Notes: generated by a model not told the origin, from the sequence alone. A stretch of DNA of 64,000 bases from Psychromonas sp. MME1 (GCF_041080865.1 NZ_CP160906.1:620001-684000); one strand, 5' to 3'; positions 1 to 7,755 are shown, counted from the first letter of the stretch. Numbers and translations are program-made.

Positions 1-18
1 AAATAATATAATAAAATA

Positions 19-46
19 GGGCGCTATTAGCGCCCTGTTTTATTAT
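19..46. terminator. Bidirectional hairpin terminator
   Basis: GGGCGC (19-24) and GCGCCC (30-35) form a 6-bp stem with a TATTA loop, with A/T-rich runs on both sides. It probably ends a gene lying left of the window. Its trailing 12 bases CTGTTTTATTAT recur at 3606-3617 beside another hairpin. Confidence 0.6.
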
Positions 47-55
47 GCGCCAATT

Positions 56-108
56 GAGCACACCTAAACATTTGATTGATGTAAATCAACAAAAAGGTTT
101 GGGTGTCC
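56..108. repeat. Degenerate copy 1 of the palindromic repeat
   Basis: This segment matches the two perfect copies at 2532-2581 and 3450-3499 but its arms have diverged (left arm cacacctaaac, right arm ggtttgggtgtcc). The flanking bases CGCCAATTGAG before and GATTT after are shared with copy 2. The centre TTGAT-GTAA-ATCAA stays intact. It lies upstream of the restriction gene and may be a REP-like or MITE-like element. Confidence 0.75.
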
Positions 109-176
109 GATTTCTTGAATAGCTTCGATTAATTGAATGGAAGAAACAGTTTCATGTTTTTCAATCGGAGGTTATT

Positions 177-199
177 ATAGTTAAAGTATTTTTAACTAT
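177..199. promoter_or_regulatory. Inverted repeat in the endonuclease leader
   Basis: ATAGTTAAA (177-185) and TTTAACTAT (191-199) form a perfect 9-bp inverted repeat with a GTATT spacer, 19 bases before the endonuclease start codon. It could be an operator or an RNA hairpin near the ribosome binding site. It is not the same sequence as the palindrome upstream of the methyltransferase. Confidence 0.45.
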
Positions 200-217
200 T
201 TGTAAAAAAGGGAAAAT

Positions 218-1060
218 ATGCCTCCGATAGTCGAATTCTCCGAAAAAGGAAAACCACAAATAAAGCGAGTGGATACATTTTGCTCTCTTCTTAATTATGA
301 GCTTCCTTCAGAAGATTCAAGTTTTTCGGGTTTATTAGAACAATTCGATAAAATAATCAAAGATAAACATCCTCAAGTAACGTCCGGAGCATTAAGTAAT
401 TGTCATGGTGATTGGTATGAATGGATGTTAGCAGCAAATGCTTGGAATTATAGGATCAAAAACAATAAAAACTTAATTCTCCTTCTTTTACCAAATGTAT
501 CAAGTTTTGACGTGGCGGCACTATATAACGATGAGCTGTATGGTTATATTAATGATCTACTATTAAAGGTAAAGAAAACTGCTGATGTACAATTAATAAC
601 TTCCAACCCTGATTTTGTTATTATTGATACAACAAATATTAAACTTGATGGTGAATTCCAAAAAAGTATTTCAGGTTTTACCCCTGACTCAATAGATAAG
701 TTAGAAAAAAGCTATCAGCATTTTATTGGTAAGTGTTCATTTGAAAATATATCAGGCTATCTTTCAGTCAAAACAACATTTCGACCTGATCGTAGGCTGC
801 AATTGTCGCATGAAGGTTCTCTTATGAAGGCAACATATGTGCACCTTCAAACTAGAGATTGGGTTATTAATCCTAAGGGTTTAAAATACTACGGCGCTGC
901 AACAAAAATATCTGACGCAGATCGGCGTGGATTACGAACAGTGGCGACACACTCTATTCTCGATGTTCAAGCCACCCCACAAGCTGCGGTTGATGAGGTG
1001 TTTACCATTAATAGCAATTCAAATTGCGATGACGCTTTTAAAATCATTCTCAATGAGTAA
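218..1060 (+). CDS. Type II restriction endonuclease, Cfr10I/Bse634I family
   Basis: A 280-residue protein predicted to cut double-stranded DNA at a specific site in unmethylated DNA. It carries the family active-site pattern PD-X(46-55)-K-X13-E: P131-D132, K185 (in SVKTTFRPDRR) and E199 (in LSHEGSLMKA), with 52 and 13 residues between them. The C-terminal half (LQTRDW, ATHSI, AVDEVF) also reads like Cfr10I and Bse634I, which recognise RCCGGY; the same specificity here is inference. The length matches the family (about 285 residues). AAGGGA just before the ATG supports the start. The gene converges on the methyltransferase and their 3' ends overlap by 11 bp. Confidence 0.88.
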   Translation: MPPIVEFSEKGKPQIKRVDTFCSLLNYELPSEDSSFSGLLEQFDKIIKDKHPQVTSGALSNCHGDWYEWMLAANAWNYRIKNNKNLILLLLPNVSSFDVAALYNDELYGYINDLLLKVKKTADVQLITSNPDFVIIDTTNIKLDGEFQKSISGFTPDSIDKLEKSYQHFIGKCSFENISGYLSVKTTFRPDRRLQLSHEGSLMKATYVHLQTRDWVINPKGLKYYGAATKISDADRRGLRTVATHSILDVQATPQAAVDEVFTINSNSNCDDAFKIILNE

Positions 1061-2174
1061 AAGAATCAAGATATTTCTTAACTGTACGAGCAAGTCCTAA
1101 GCTTGCTACGTACGGAACTCCATTCCCTATAGTTTTAAACATATTCGATAAAGTCATCGTATCAGGAAAAGAAAAGTCTTTTGGCAGTGACTGAATAGCT
1201 AAAGCTTCAGCTGCTGATAATCGTCTACTTTTATAAGGGTGTAAATGAACTTCATTGTTTCCATAAGCAGCCGTCGGTGAGTATCTCCATCTATGTAATC
1301 TTTTAAACGATTTTTTAGAATCATCTCCTTCGTCAATTACTTGAAACTTAGGTAATGCAGCTCTAGGCACAAAATGATGCTTAGAGTTAGGGTGGGCATT
1401 AACATTATTCTTATTGAACCAATATTCAACTGTTAATTCTTCATATTTTTTAATTTCAGTTGGAATTGTTTTTTCACCATTTTCTTTGTATATATCACGA
1501 GTAGGCCATTCTATTTTTTGAAATATTAGATTTCTATCGTACTTCAATTCAGATTGCCAATTAAAATCCATTTCTAATTGTTCATTATTTTTAGAGTTAG
1601 ATTTGGACTTTTTTATTCCAAAAAGTAATATTCTATCTCTATCTTGAGGCGCGCCATACTCAATACAATTTGTCAATCGATTTGTTAGTATATAACCAGC
1701 TTCTTCTAACTCTAATTTTACTTTTTCAAAAAACTCTCTATGTCTCGCAGTGCGCCATAAGCCTTTAACGTTTTCAAATATAAAAAAGTCCGGGCTGAAC
1801 TTAATTATTCCATTAACGTAAACTTGTGTTAATCGACCATTTTCACCATCTTTACCTTTATTCTTTCCTGCAACAGAGAAATCAGGGCATGGAGGCCCAC
1901 CAATAAAACCTATTAACTCATTTTGTTTTTTTGCATTATTAACTGTTTCTAAAAAGGATTCTTTTAAATCTCCTTCTACTAATTCTTCAATACTCTCATT
2001 GCTATATCCAAATTGAGGTTCAGAAATCCCCATTGAAGAACGGCTATATTTATAAGCGTCGAGAAATGGTTTGTGAAATTCGTTGACATACTGGACATCG
2101 AAGCCCGATTTTTCAAATCCGAGGTCTAAAAAACCACTGCCGGAGAAGAAAGAGAACAATATTGGCTTAGACAT
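1050..2174 (-). CDS. DNA (cytosine-5-)-methyltransferase of the R-M system
   Basis: A 374-residue C5 methyltransferase, the protective partner of the neighbouring endonuclease. Motifs appear in order: SAM-binding motif I FSFFSGSGFLDLGF (about 7-20), motif IV GGPPCPDFS with catalytic Cys96, motif VI FENV (133-136), motif VIII APQDRDR (175-181), a target-recognition region, and motif X IGNGVP near residue 353. It transfers a methyl group from SAM to cytosine, by inference within RCCGGY. It is transcribed divergently from the small HTH gene, and a palindrome sits between its -35 and -10 boxes. The R-M genes are visibly more AT-rich than the housekeeping genes, in keeping with horizontal acquisition. 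Confidence 0.92.
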   Translation of the reverse strand: MSKPILFSFFSGSGFLDLGFEKSGFDVQYVNEFHKPFLDAYKYSRSSMGISEPQFGYSNESIEELVEGDLKESFLETVNNAKKQNELIGFIGGPPCPDFSVAGKNKGKDGENGRLTQVYVNGIIKFSPDFFIFENVKGLWRTARHREFFEKVKLELEEAGYILTNRLTNCIEYGAPQDRDRILLFGIKKSKSNSKNNEQLEMDFNWQSELKYDRNLIFQKIEWPTRDIYKENGEKTIPTEIKKYEELTVEYWFNKNNVNAHPNSKHHFVPRAALPKFQVIDEGDDSKKSFKRLHRWRYSPTAAYGNNEVHLHPYKSRRLSAAEALAIQSLPKDFSFPDTMTLSNMFKTIGNGVPYVASLGLARTVKKYLDSFTH

Positions 2175-2188
2175 TAAGCAACCTTTGG

Positions 2189-2194
2189 TATAAT
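2189..2194 (+). promoter_or_regulatory. Putative -10 box for the HTH gene
   Basis: TATAAT on the plus strand, with a weak -35 (TTAGAC, 2167-2172) 16 bases upstream. The transcript would start near 2200 and run through the palindrome at 2217-2229, so the same site could also control the HTH gene. Confidence 0.4.
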
Positions 2195-2209
2195 AAGAGA
2201 ATTACAAAT

Positions 2210-2238
2210 ATTATTACGCACTGAGTGCGCAACGTCAA
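2210..2238 (-). promoter_or_regulatory. Methyltransferase promoter with embedded palindromic operator
   Basis: On the minus strand TTGACG (2238-2233), a 17-bp spacer and AATAAT (2215-2210) form a sigma70-like promoter for the methyltransferase. The spacer is almost filled by the palindrome CGCACT-C-AGTGCG (2217-2229). A protein bound there would block the promoter. The adjacent HTH protein is the obvious candidate (inference). Confidence 0.6.
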
Positions 2239-2247
2239 GAGATTAAG

Positions 2248-2451
2248 ATGCTATTTTGTCATAAATTACAGAAGAAGAAAGAAGAATTAAAAGTAAGCCA
2301 AAAAGTACTTTGCTCTATATTATATGACGTTCCACAAAGAACGTTGCAGAGTTGGTTAAAAGGAGATAAAGAACCTCCTTTGTATCTTCAGGAGCTAGTT
2401 TTTTTCAAACTTAGTGATGTAATAACTGATCAGTGTGCAAAAAAAACATAA
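2248..2451 (+). CDS. Small HTH protein, possible R-M controller
   Basis: A 67-residue protein. Residues about 15-50 (VSQKVLCSILYDVPQRTLQSW) resemble a Cro/XRE-type helix-turn-helix, the second helix being the RTLQSWLKG stretch. It is divergent from the methyltransferase, with 73 bp between the starts. Small HTH controller proteins often sit beside type II R-M genes and time expression of the nuclease, and the palindrome in the methyltransferase promoter would be a fitting target. No close family was recognised. An alternative is a stand-alone phage-type repressor. A hairpin terminator follows the stop codon at once. Confidence 0.65.
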   Translation: MLFCHKLQKKKEELKVSQKVLCSILYDVPQRTLQSWLKGDKEPPLYLQELVFFKLSDVITDQCAKKT

Positions 2452-2462
2452 AAAACAAGAAT

Positions 2463-2484
2463 AGGTGTCGCGCAGCCGACACCT
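2463..2484 (+). terminator. Terminator after the HTH gene
   Basis: AGGTGTCG (2463-2470) pairs with CGACACCT (2477-2484) around a 6-base loop. The following T tract is poor (tattcg), so termination may be partial. Confidence 0.55.
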
Positions 2485-2531
2485 TATTCGGGTGTTGAAC
2501 AAGCCCGATCTGGAATAATACCGCCAATTGA

Positions 2532-2581
2532 GGACACCCAAACATTTGATTGATGCAAATCAATCAAATGTTTGGGTGTCC
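2532..2581. repeat. Perfect palindromic repeat, copy 2
   Basis: A 50-bp perfect inverted repeat: two 23-bp arms (starting GGACACCCAAAC and ending GTTTGGGTGTCC) around the tetraloop GCAA. The centre reads TTGAT-GCAA-ATCAA, identical to the FNR consensus TTGATNNNNATCAA. An identical copy lies at 3450-3499. The rest of the 2452-2803 spacer shows nothing else recognisable beyond the terminator. Confidence 0.9.
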
Positions 2582-2803
2582 GATTTTGTTGTTTTGCCTA
2601 CATTAACCCAAGGGTTAAGCCCTTAAACCGCAATAATCCAACCAAATTAGCCTCATAAACACGTTTACAATTCAATTTAATCAATCATTTATTGAAAAGT
2701 GAATAATCTATTTGAATCTCAAGTAAATGTGAATTAATGTTATTTTTATTTTAAATAATCAGGCTGAAAATGAGAAATTCTACAGCCTCGTTATGTTTCA
2801 GGC

Positions 2804-3097
2804 TCAGAGAGCGCGATTTACATCCATGCTTTTATGTAAAATACGCACAATAAGTATCTGATTTTCTTTATGCTCTTTGTAATAAATAACATGATTAGCC
2901 TGAGGGTACTTACTATAACCTTCTCTAATATAATCGCAGTTAATTCCGATTTCGGGGGCATCTGCTAATAATTGAAATGAGTTATCAAGTATTCTTAAAT
3001 AACTATTTCGTTGCGCTTGACCCCATGTTAATTGGGTGTATTTTGCAATTTTTATTAAATCTGATTTTGCTTTACCTGATAATACGAATTTCTTCAT
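2804..3097 (-). CDS. parE: ParE/RelE-family toxin
   Basis: A 97-residue protein with the ParE/RelE toxin layout: an N-terminal LSGKAKSDLIKIAKYTQLTWG helix pair, a central FQLLADAPEIG, and a C-terminal basic strand VIYYKEHKENQILIVRILHKSMD. ParE toxins poison DNA gyrase, while RelE types cleave mRNA; the ParD-like partner favours the ParE type. The start codon overlaps the antitoxin stop by one base (TAATG), so the two are translationally coupled. The pair lies between two perfect palindromic repeats. Confidence 0.88.
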   Translation of the reverse strand: MKKFVLSGKAKSDLIKIAKYTQLTWGQAQRNSYLRILDNSFQLLADAPEIGINCDYIREGYSKYPQANHVIYYKEHKENQILIVRILHKSMDVNRAL

Positions 3098-3336
3098 TAG
3101 TGATTGTCTTTATCAAGTTCAGCTATTAATGAGTCATAGCTATACTCAACGGTGCCACTTTGTTCACCTTGAACTAGCATAGTACGTAAATTAAGTAGTT
3201 TGGTTTCTTCATCTTCTAATGCTCGCAAACCAGCTCTAAGCACTTCGCTTGCTGAACCGTAGCGACCTGAATGAAGTTGTTGGCTTATAAATTGATCAAA
3301 ATGATCACCTAAAGTAACGCTTGTATTTTTAGCCAT
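3097..3336 (-). CDS. parD: ParD-family antitoxin
   Basis: A 79-residue ribbon-helix-helix antitoxin (MAKNTSVTLGDHFDQFISQ, then SGRYGSASEVLRAGLRALE). The N-terminal part binds DNA and represses the operon; the acidic C-terminus wraps the toxin. A longer reading upstream to 3402 is possible, but the ATG at 3336 gives the normal family start, has AAAGG upstream, and lies just downstream of the promoter and operator. It is the first gene of the parDE operon. Confidence 0.88.
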   Translation of the reverse strand: MAKNTSVTLGDHFDQFISQQLHSGRYGSASEVLRAGLRALEDEETKLLNLRTMLVQGEQSGTVEYSYDSLIAELDKDNH

Positions 3337-3359
3337 AGTTAAAACCTTTTTAGTTAATA

Positions 3360-3402
3360 CCAATATGTATTGGATTATGGTATAAAAAACATAACAAGGC
3401 AA
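3360..3402 (-). promoter_or_regulatory. parDE promoter and operator
   Basis: On the minus strand TTGCCT (3402-3397), 17 bases, and CATAAT (3379-3374) form a promoter. Immediately downstream is the palindrome CCAATA-CA-TATTGG (3373-3360), covering the expected transcription start. This is the usual position for ParD autorepression. Confidence 0.6.
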
Positions 3403-3449
3403 TTAAATCGGGGGAAGATTACGCATAACGGCTGTAGGCACCAATAGGG

Positions 3450-3499
3450 GGACACCCAAACATTTGATTGATGCAAATCAATCAAATGTTTGGGTGTCC
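3450..3499. repeat. Perfect palindromic repeat, copy 3
   Basis: Identical over 50 bp to the copy at 2532-2581, with the GCAA loop and the central FNR-like TTGATGCAAATCAA. The downstream flank GATTTT is also shared. With copy 2 it brackets the toxin-antitoxin genes. Confidence 0.9.
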
Positions 3500-3577
3500 G
3501 ATTTTTTCGATTTTTTTGCCGATTTTTTTGTTTTTTTTTAACCATCTAATTTGCTATATAAATGACATGGGTAAAAA

Positions 3578-3607
3578 AGCGCCGCTATTATTGTTAATCG
3601 CGGCGCT
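3578..3607 (-). terminator. Terminator of the DUF3545 gene
   Basis: AGCGCCGC (3578-3585) pairs with GCGGCGCT (3600-3607). On the minus strand the stem is followed by six T residues, so it terminates the gene at 3614-3799; T-rich sequence also follows on the plus strand. Confidence 0.75.
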
Positions 3608-3613
3608 GTTTTA

Positions 3614-3799
3614 TTATAAAAAATCGAGTGAAGAGAGTTGAAAGGTCGGATCTAAATCATAGAGTTCTTTGGTCAATGCTTGACGAGCTTTAAACGCTTC
3701 AATTTCTCGCCACTTTCTCACTTTAGGGGCTTTTTTTCTCGTGCTGAGATGTAATAAGTGAGTGCTATCTACCTCAAAATAGTGGTTGTCGTATTGCAT
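3614..3799 (-). CDS. DUF3545-like small basic protein
   Basis: A 61-residue protein with a central basic stretch KKAPKVRKWREIEAFKARQ, followed by KELYDLDPT and a short C-terminal tail. This resembles the DUF3545 family of marine gammaproteobacteria, whose function is unknown. It has its own terminator and no evident operon partner. The family call comes from the KWREIEAxK...KEL.DLD pattern. Confidence 0.7.
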   Translation of the reverse strand: MQYDNHYFEVDSTHLLHLSTRKKAPKVRKWREIEAFKARQALTKELYDLDPTFQLSSLDFL

Positions 3800-3984
3800 A
3801 TAATATCCTTATTTAGAATGATAAATACTCTTCGATGAAGCTGATAATAAGGGGGAATTGTTGCAAAAATATGACCATGCTTAGTTTTTGCCGTGATCAT
3901 AAATTTTTATTTTGGAGTGGATGTGAACCGTAAACTTGTTAGCTATTATGGGCAAATTTTAATGCCTTTGAAATTTATAAAAAA

Positions 3985-4014
3985 GCCCTAAGTTGACGGT
4001 TAACAACTTAGGGC
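3985..4014 (-). terminator. asmA terminator
   Basis: GCCCTAAGTTG (3985-3995) pairs perfectly with CAACTTAGGGC (4004-4014). On the minus strand it is followed by six T residues. It lies 24 bp past the asmA stop codon. Confidence 0.85.
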
Positions 4015-4037
4015 CATTTATCATCTTGTTTGCGTGG

Positions 4038-5959
4038 TTAGCCGAATAGCTTACCAAGTTCACCTTTAAGTTTGTCCTCTATTTTTTTACCTTCTTCTTT
4101 GAGTTCATCACTCGATTTGTCTTGCTGCTCTTTTAGTTTATCCTTTGCTTTATTCTCAAGTTCTTTGCCTTTCGCTTTCAGTTGTTCATTCAACGCGCCA
4201 TCCATATCAAGGCTAAATTTTGGCTCAGAGAAAGAACCTTTGATCAACATTGGGATGGTAATGCCATTTAGGTCGTAGACTTCTGTTTTTTCATCGCTTT
4301 TAGATAGTGGGGTAATACTTAACTTATAGTCTAATGATTCTTTTAAAATATCAGCTAATCCCGCGCCATCTAAACGCATGACGGGTGATAGCATCAATAG
4401 CTTTTGGTTATCAACTTGTCCTTTTTGGATAGTAAAATTCCCTTTTAACGATGCAAAATCAGTCTTTTTAATGCTTTTTTCCGTTGGTAGTTCTTTACCT
4501 TTTATTTTCGCTTTCAGTATGCGTATTTCCTGTGGGACATTAACCCCATATATCTCGCCATCTAATAATGTAAAATCACCTTTACCCATTAAACCTGCTT
4601 TTATTTTACTACTGGTTAATCCTGTACCTGAGCCTGAAAAATTAAAGGCCGTTTTACCGCTTAGGAAATCTATCTTTGCAGCATCGGTTAATAACTGACG
4701 TATGACAACATCTTTAAGAGTGGTCGAAATGTTGTACTTATTCATTCCTTTGGCATCATCGACAAGGGCGTTAACCGTTAGTTGACCATCGTATAACAAG
4801 GCGGTTAGCGGTTTAATTTCGGCTTTACCTTTGTTCACTAAAACCTTCATATCAATTTTGCCTATTTTAATCTCATTGGCTTTTATGCCTGCAATTGTTA
4901 AAGCACCATTAACATCAAGCGTGTTTAAAAACGCTAAATTGGGCTCAATTTCCGCTGCTGGATCGGCGCTATTTTGATCTGCCCCTTCAACGTCAGCGGT
5001 TTCCGATTTTGCAGGAAGATAGGGCGTTAGATCCCATTCATTACCCTGCAAATCAAAACGAACCTTCGTTGTGTTTGTCGTTTGTACTGAAAGCTTGCCC
5101 TGTAATTGAATATCATCAACCGCGAGGGTTAAATCGGTAATATCAGCTTTTTTGCTGGGGATGGTATAAGTTATATTACTGCTGATTTTGCTTGATAACT
5201 TTTTATTAGGTAGTGAGTCGCCTGCAAATAAAGTCTCTAAATTCAACCCATTTAATTGGATGGTTGAGAGATCGGGCGAAACCATTAATTGTGCTTGTAA
5301 CTCTGCTCGTCCGTAAATTTTATCAATGACGATATTGGTGATAATTAATAAATCAGTCGCTTTGCCAAGTTCAAATGAGCCCAATTTAATTTGCTCTATA
5401 GTAACTTCGGTTTTAGACCCGACGGTGAGATCTTGCACCTCTATGATTGCATCATTGATATTGATGCCTGCCAATTTAATGGTATCGAGGGTTACTGAAT
5501 TATTGTTAGCACTATCACTGCTCTCTGTTTTGTTATTCTCTTTGGCCGTTGTATTACTGCTTGCTTGCTTAGGTACCATATTATCTAGATTTGATAAGCC
5601 ATTTTTATTCGTAATTAAGTTGAAACGTAGGCCATTTAAGGTCAGTTCCCGATCTGGATTTCGCCTTTAAATAGTGGCATTAACGCTAAGCTTACCGCTG
5701 CATCGTTAATTTTTGCTAAATTTTTACGGTTGAATCCATTCGGGTTGAGTAGCTCAATTTCACCACTACTAAACCCTAACTGAGGGTAAAATGTCCACCC
5801 CAGATCGCCATTAATGAGTAAATCACGGTTGATCGCTTTTTTTACCTGAACCTGGATCTCTTCTTTATAATCATTCGGATCCACGAGTGTGAATAAAAGA
5901 ATAGCGGCAAGGATAAATAGAGTTAGCACTCCAACAAATAATTTTATAAAGAGTTTCAT
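4038..5959 (-). pseudogene. asmA: AsmA family protein, interrupted by a frameshift
   Basis: AsmA is an inner-membrane-anchored periplasmic protein linked to outer membrane assembly and lipid transport. The N-terminal piece (5642-5959) has a membrane anchor (LFIKLFVGVLTLFILAAILLF) and the AsmA start (DPNDYKEEIQ, GDLGWTFYPQLGFSSGEI) and ends GEIQIGN-stop. The continuing frame resumes at once with ELTLNGLRFNLITNKNGLSNLDNM and runs to 4038, ending in a charged coiled-coil tail (LKEQQDKSSDELKEEGKKIEDKL). One missing base near 5645-5655 explains the break. The repaired product is about 640 residues, close to E. coli AsmA (617). It may be a sequencing error rather than a true pseudogene. Confidence 0.85.
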
Positions 5960-6147
5960 TACAACGTCCTTTGTGATTGGTTTATAAAAAGTATAAACGC
6001 TTTTTATTATAGTTTATAAAAACATTACTTCGCTGCTAATTTTAGCATATATATCAATGATATTATAAAGCGAAGATAAAGCTAGTTAAGTAAAGAATCG
6101 ATGCTACTGTGTCTCTCATGGAGGTGCTCGCCTTAGTGAGATGGCGA

Positions 6148-7140
6148 TTAATCTATCAAGGTTGCTTTAGCTGCAATATCTTCCGGCAGTGTGATGCCAT
6201 ACTTTTGTAAGCCATGGCGGCTAAATATATATTGCCCTCTTTGGGCTGTTCTAGGTCTTAATAAAGACATTTTTTTGTCTGTAGTTAATACCTCTTTGGC
6301 CATTTCTGCTGCTATTTTTCCTTGCTCAAAGCCAACGAGGACTAATCCTCCAATTGCTTTATCTTCTCCTACGGAAAAATCCCAAAATGCAAAGGGAGGA
6401 ATTGGCGTGTGGTTGACGCTCCAATTGATAATTGTATCTTCTGAAATATGTTCGCCTTTATCGTTAGTAAGGGTGTGATAGGTGCCAATAAATAGTGCGT
6501 CATAATTATTTTCATCTGCATTATTTATCTCCTCCTGCCAAATTTCCCAGTTACCGATAAGTTTTATTTCTACTTCTATCGATGATACTTTTATCTTAGT
6601 CGAGTTCGCAAAGACCTCATTTAAAATGACGTGAGAAGTGGTACTGTTATCAAATAGGAGTAAGACGCGATTTACTTTTTTAGCAAGTACCTGAGCAATG
6701 GTTGGAATAGCTCGTTTAATGAGTGGTCGTTCTAACACTCCACAAATATTATCACTGGGATAGATATTGTAATTGCGAGGATTGTTATTTATTCCCAAAT
6801 AGATGACCGGAGTTTGTGTTTGATTTAAACGTTCACCGAGATGGAGTAGTGCAATATCATCACCTAATATAACTAAATCAGGTTGTTTCTCCTCAAAAAA
6901 TTCCCATGCTAAATTGGCTTGCTGTTGATACTGATATTTAGCTATTCGTTTGCCATTTATTTGGAAATAGATAAGTTCAAAGTCATCATTAAGTACAGAT
7001 TTTATGCCTTCAATATAGCTTTGGTCCCAGCTGTGTTGACTGTGGTAACTTTCTATTATTAATATTTTTTGTTTTGCAAATATGGGGAAAGAAAAAAATA
7101 ACAGTATGATATATAAAGCAAAGCATAATACTTTTTTCAT
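6148..7140 (-). CDS. Periplasmic ABC-type substrate-binding-like protein
   Basis: A 330-residue protein with a signal peptide (MKKVLCFALYIILLFFSFPIFAK) and a two-lobed periplasmic-binding-protein-like fold: KILIIESYHSQHSWDQSYIEGI at the start, then PDLVILGDDIAL, TPVIYLGINNNP and DALFIGTYHTL. This matches the ABC_sub_bind (PF04392) style of protein, which often senses small ligands or forms sensor domains. No permease, ATPase or histidine kinase lies next to it, so it appears orphaned. The ligand is unknown. Confidence 0.68.
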   Translation of the reverse strand: MKKVLCFALYIILLFFSFPIFAKQKILIIESYHSQHSWDQSYIEGIKSVLNDDFELIYFQINGKRIAKYQYQQQANLAWEFFEEKQPDLVILGDDIALLHLGERLNQTQTPVIYLGINNNPRNYNIYPSDNICGVLERPLIKRAIPTIAQVLAKKVNRVLLLFDNSTTSHVILNEVFANSTKIKVSSIEVEIKLIGNWEIWQEEINNADENNYDALFIGTYHTLTNDKGEHISEDTIINWSVNHTPIPPFAFWDFSVGEDKAIGGLVLVGFEQGKIAAEMAKEVLTTDKKMSLLRPRTAQRGQYIFSRHGLQKYGITLPEDIAAKATLID

Positions 7141-7265
7141 ATTACCTTCATTATTTAGTGCTTGTTCGCCTAATGTCTATTTTTAATATTGGAGAGTCGT
7201 ATTCATTAGTATAACTATATTTGGGTATAGTATTTGATCTGGTTTATTAAAATGAGATATAAAGC

Positions 7266-7297
7266 AACAATAGCCATTATGAATAATGGCTATTGTT
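7266..7297 (-). terminator. Hairpin after cynS
   Basis: AACAATAGCCATTAT (7266-7280) and ATAATGGCTATTGTT (7283-7297) form a perfect 15-bp inverted repeat just past the cyanase stop. There is no strong U tract, so factor-independent termination is uncertain. Confidence 0.5.
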
Positions 7298-7320
7298 ACC
7301 TCTAGTTCATGGCATTACTG

Positions 7321-7755
7321 TTACCACTTTTTATAACCTAAAAATTTACCATTCATGGTGATCACGACCCGATCGCCAGCAGGGTTTTCTTCTTTATCGA
7401 CGCTAAGAGTGAAATCTATTGCACTCATGATACCATCCCCAAATTTTTCTTGAATAACATCTTTAAGCGGGAGTCCGTAAACTTGCATAATTTCATAGAA
7501 GCGATAAATTAAGGGGTCAGTTGGTACGGTATCAATGAGCCCTTTAACTGGATATTGCGTAAGCGCTTTAGTCCATGATAAATCAATTTCTAGTATGGAA
7601 AGTAAAGCTTGCGCTTCTTCAATTGATGCACTGGCTTGGCCATAGATAAGTGAAGCGGTCCATACTTCACTTCTGCCTAGCGCATCCCCGAGATCCGTAA
7701 AGGATAAGCCTTTATTTGATTTTGCCTCTAACAGTAGATTTGTTAAATCAGACAT
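7321..7755 (-). CDS. cynS: Cyanate hydratase (cyanase)
   Basis: Cyanase converts cyanate and bicarbonate to ammonia and carbon dioxide through carbamate. The N-terminal half is a helical, XRE-like domain ([30 protein letters not shown]); the C-terminal half has the catalytic residues Arg, Glu and Ser in [11 protein letters not shown] and [10 protein letters not shown], with spacing identical to E. coli R96, E99 and S122. Two adjacent ATGs exist (7758 and 7755); GAGG is better spaced for the second, giving 144 residues. The gene is divergent from the formate/nitrite channel. Neither cynR nor cynT is present, so cyanate may arise inside the cell or enter by another route. Confidence 0.92.
   Translation of the reverse strand: MSDLTNLLLEAKSNKGLSFTDLGDALGRSEVWTASLIYGQASASIEEAQALLSILEIDLSWTKALTQYPVKGLIDTVPTDPLIYRFYEIMQVYGLPLKDVIQEKFGDGIMSAIDFTLSVDKEENPAGDRVVITMNGKFLGYKKW

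Noticed and set aside
2532-3499. CRISPR array
   Set aside because: Only two identical 50-bp palindromes separated by about 870 bp of coding DNA; no regular short spacers.
4072-5670. Several frames opposite asmA
   Set aside because: They mirror the low-complexity asmA coding strand and have no ribosome binding sites or domains.
7321-7755. An XRE regulator instead of cyanase, from the N-terminal HTH-like domain
   Set aside because: The C-terminal catalytic Arg-Glu-Ser set with exact spacing shows a genuine cyanase.
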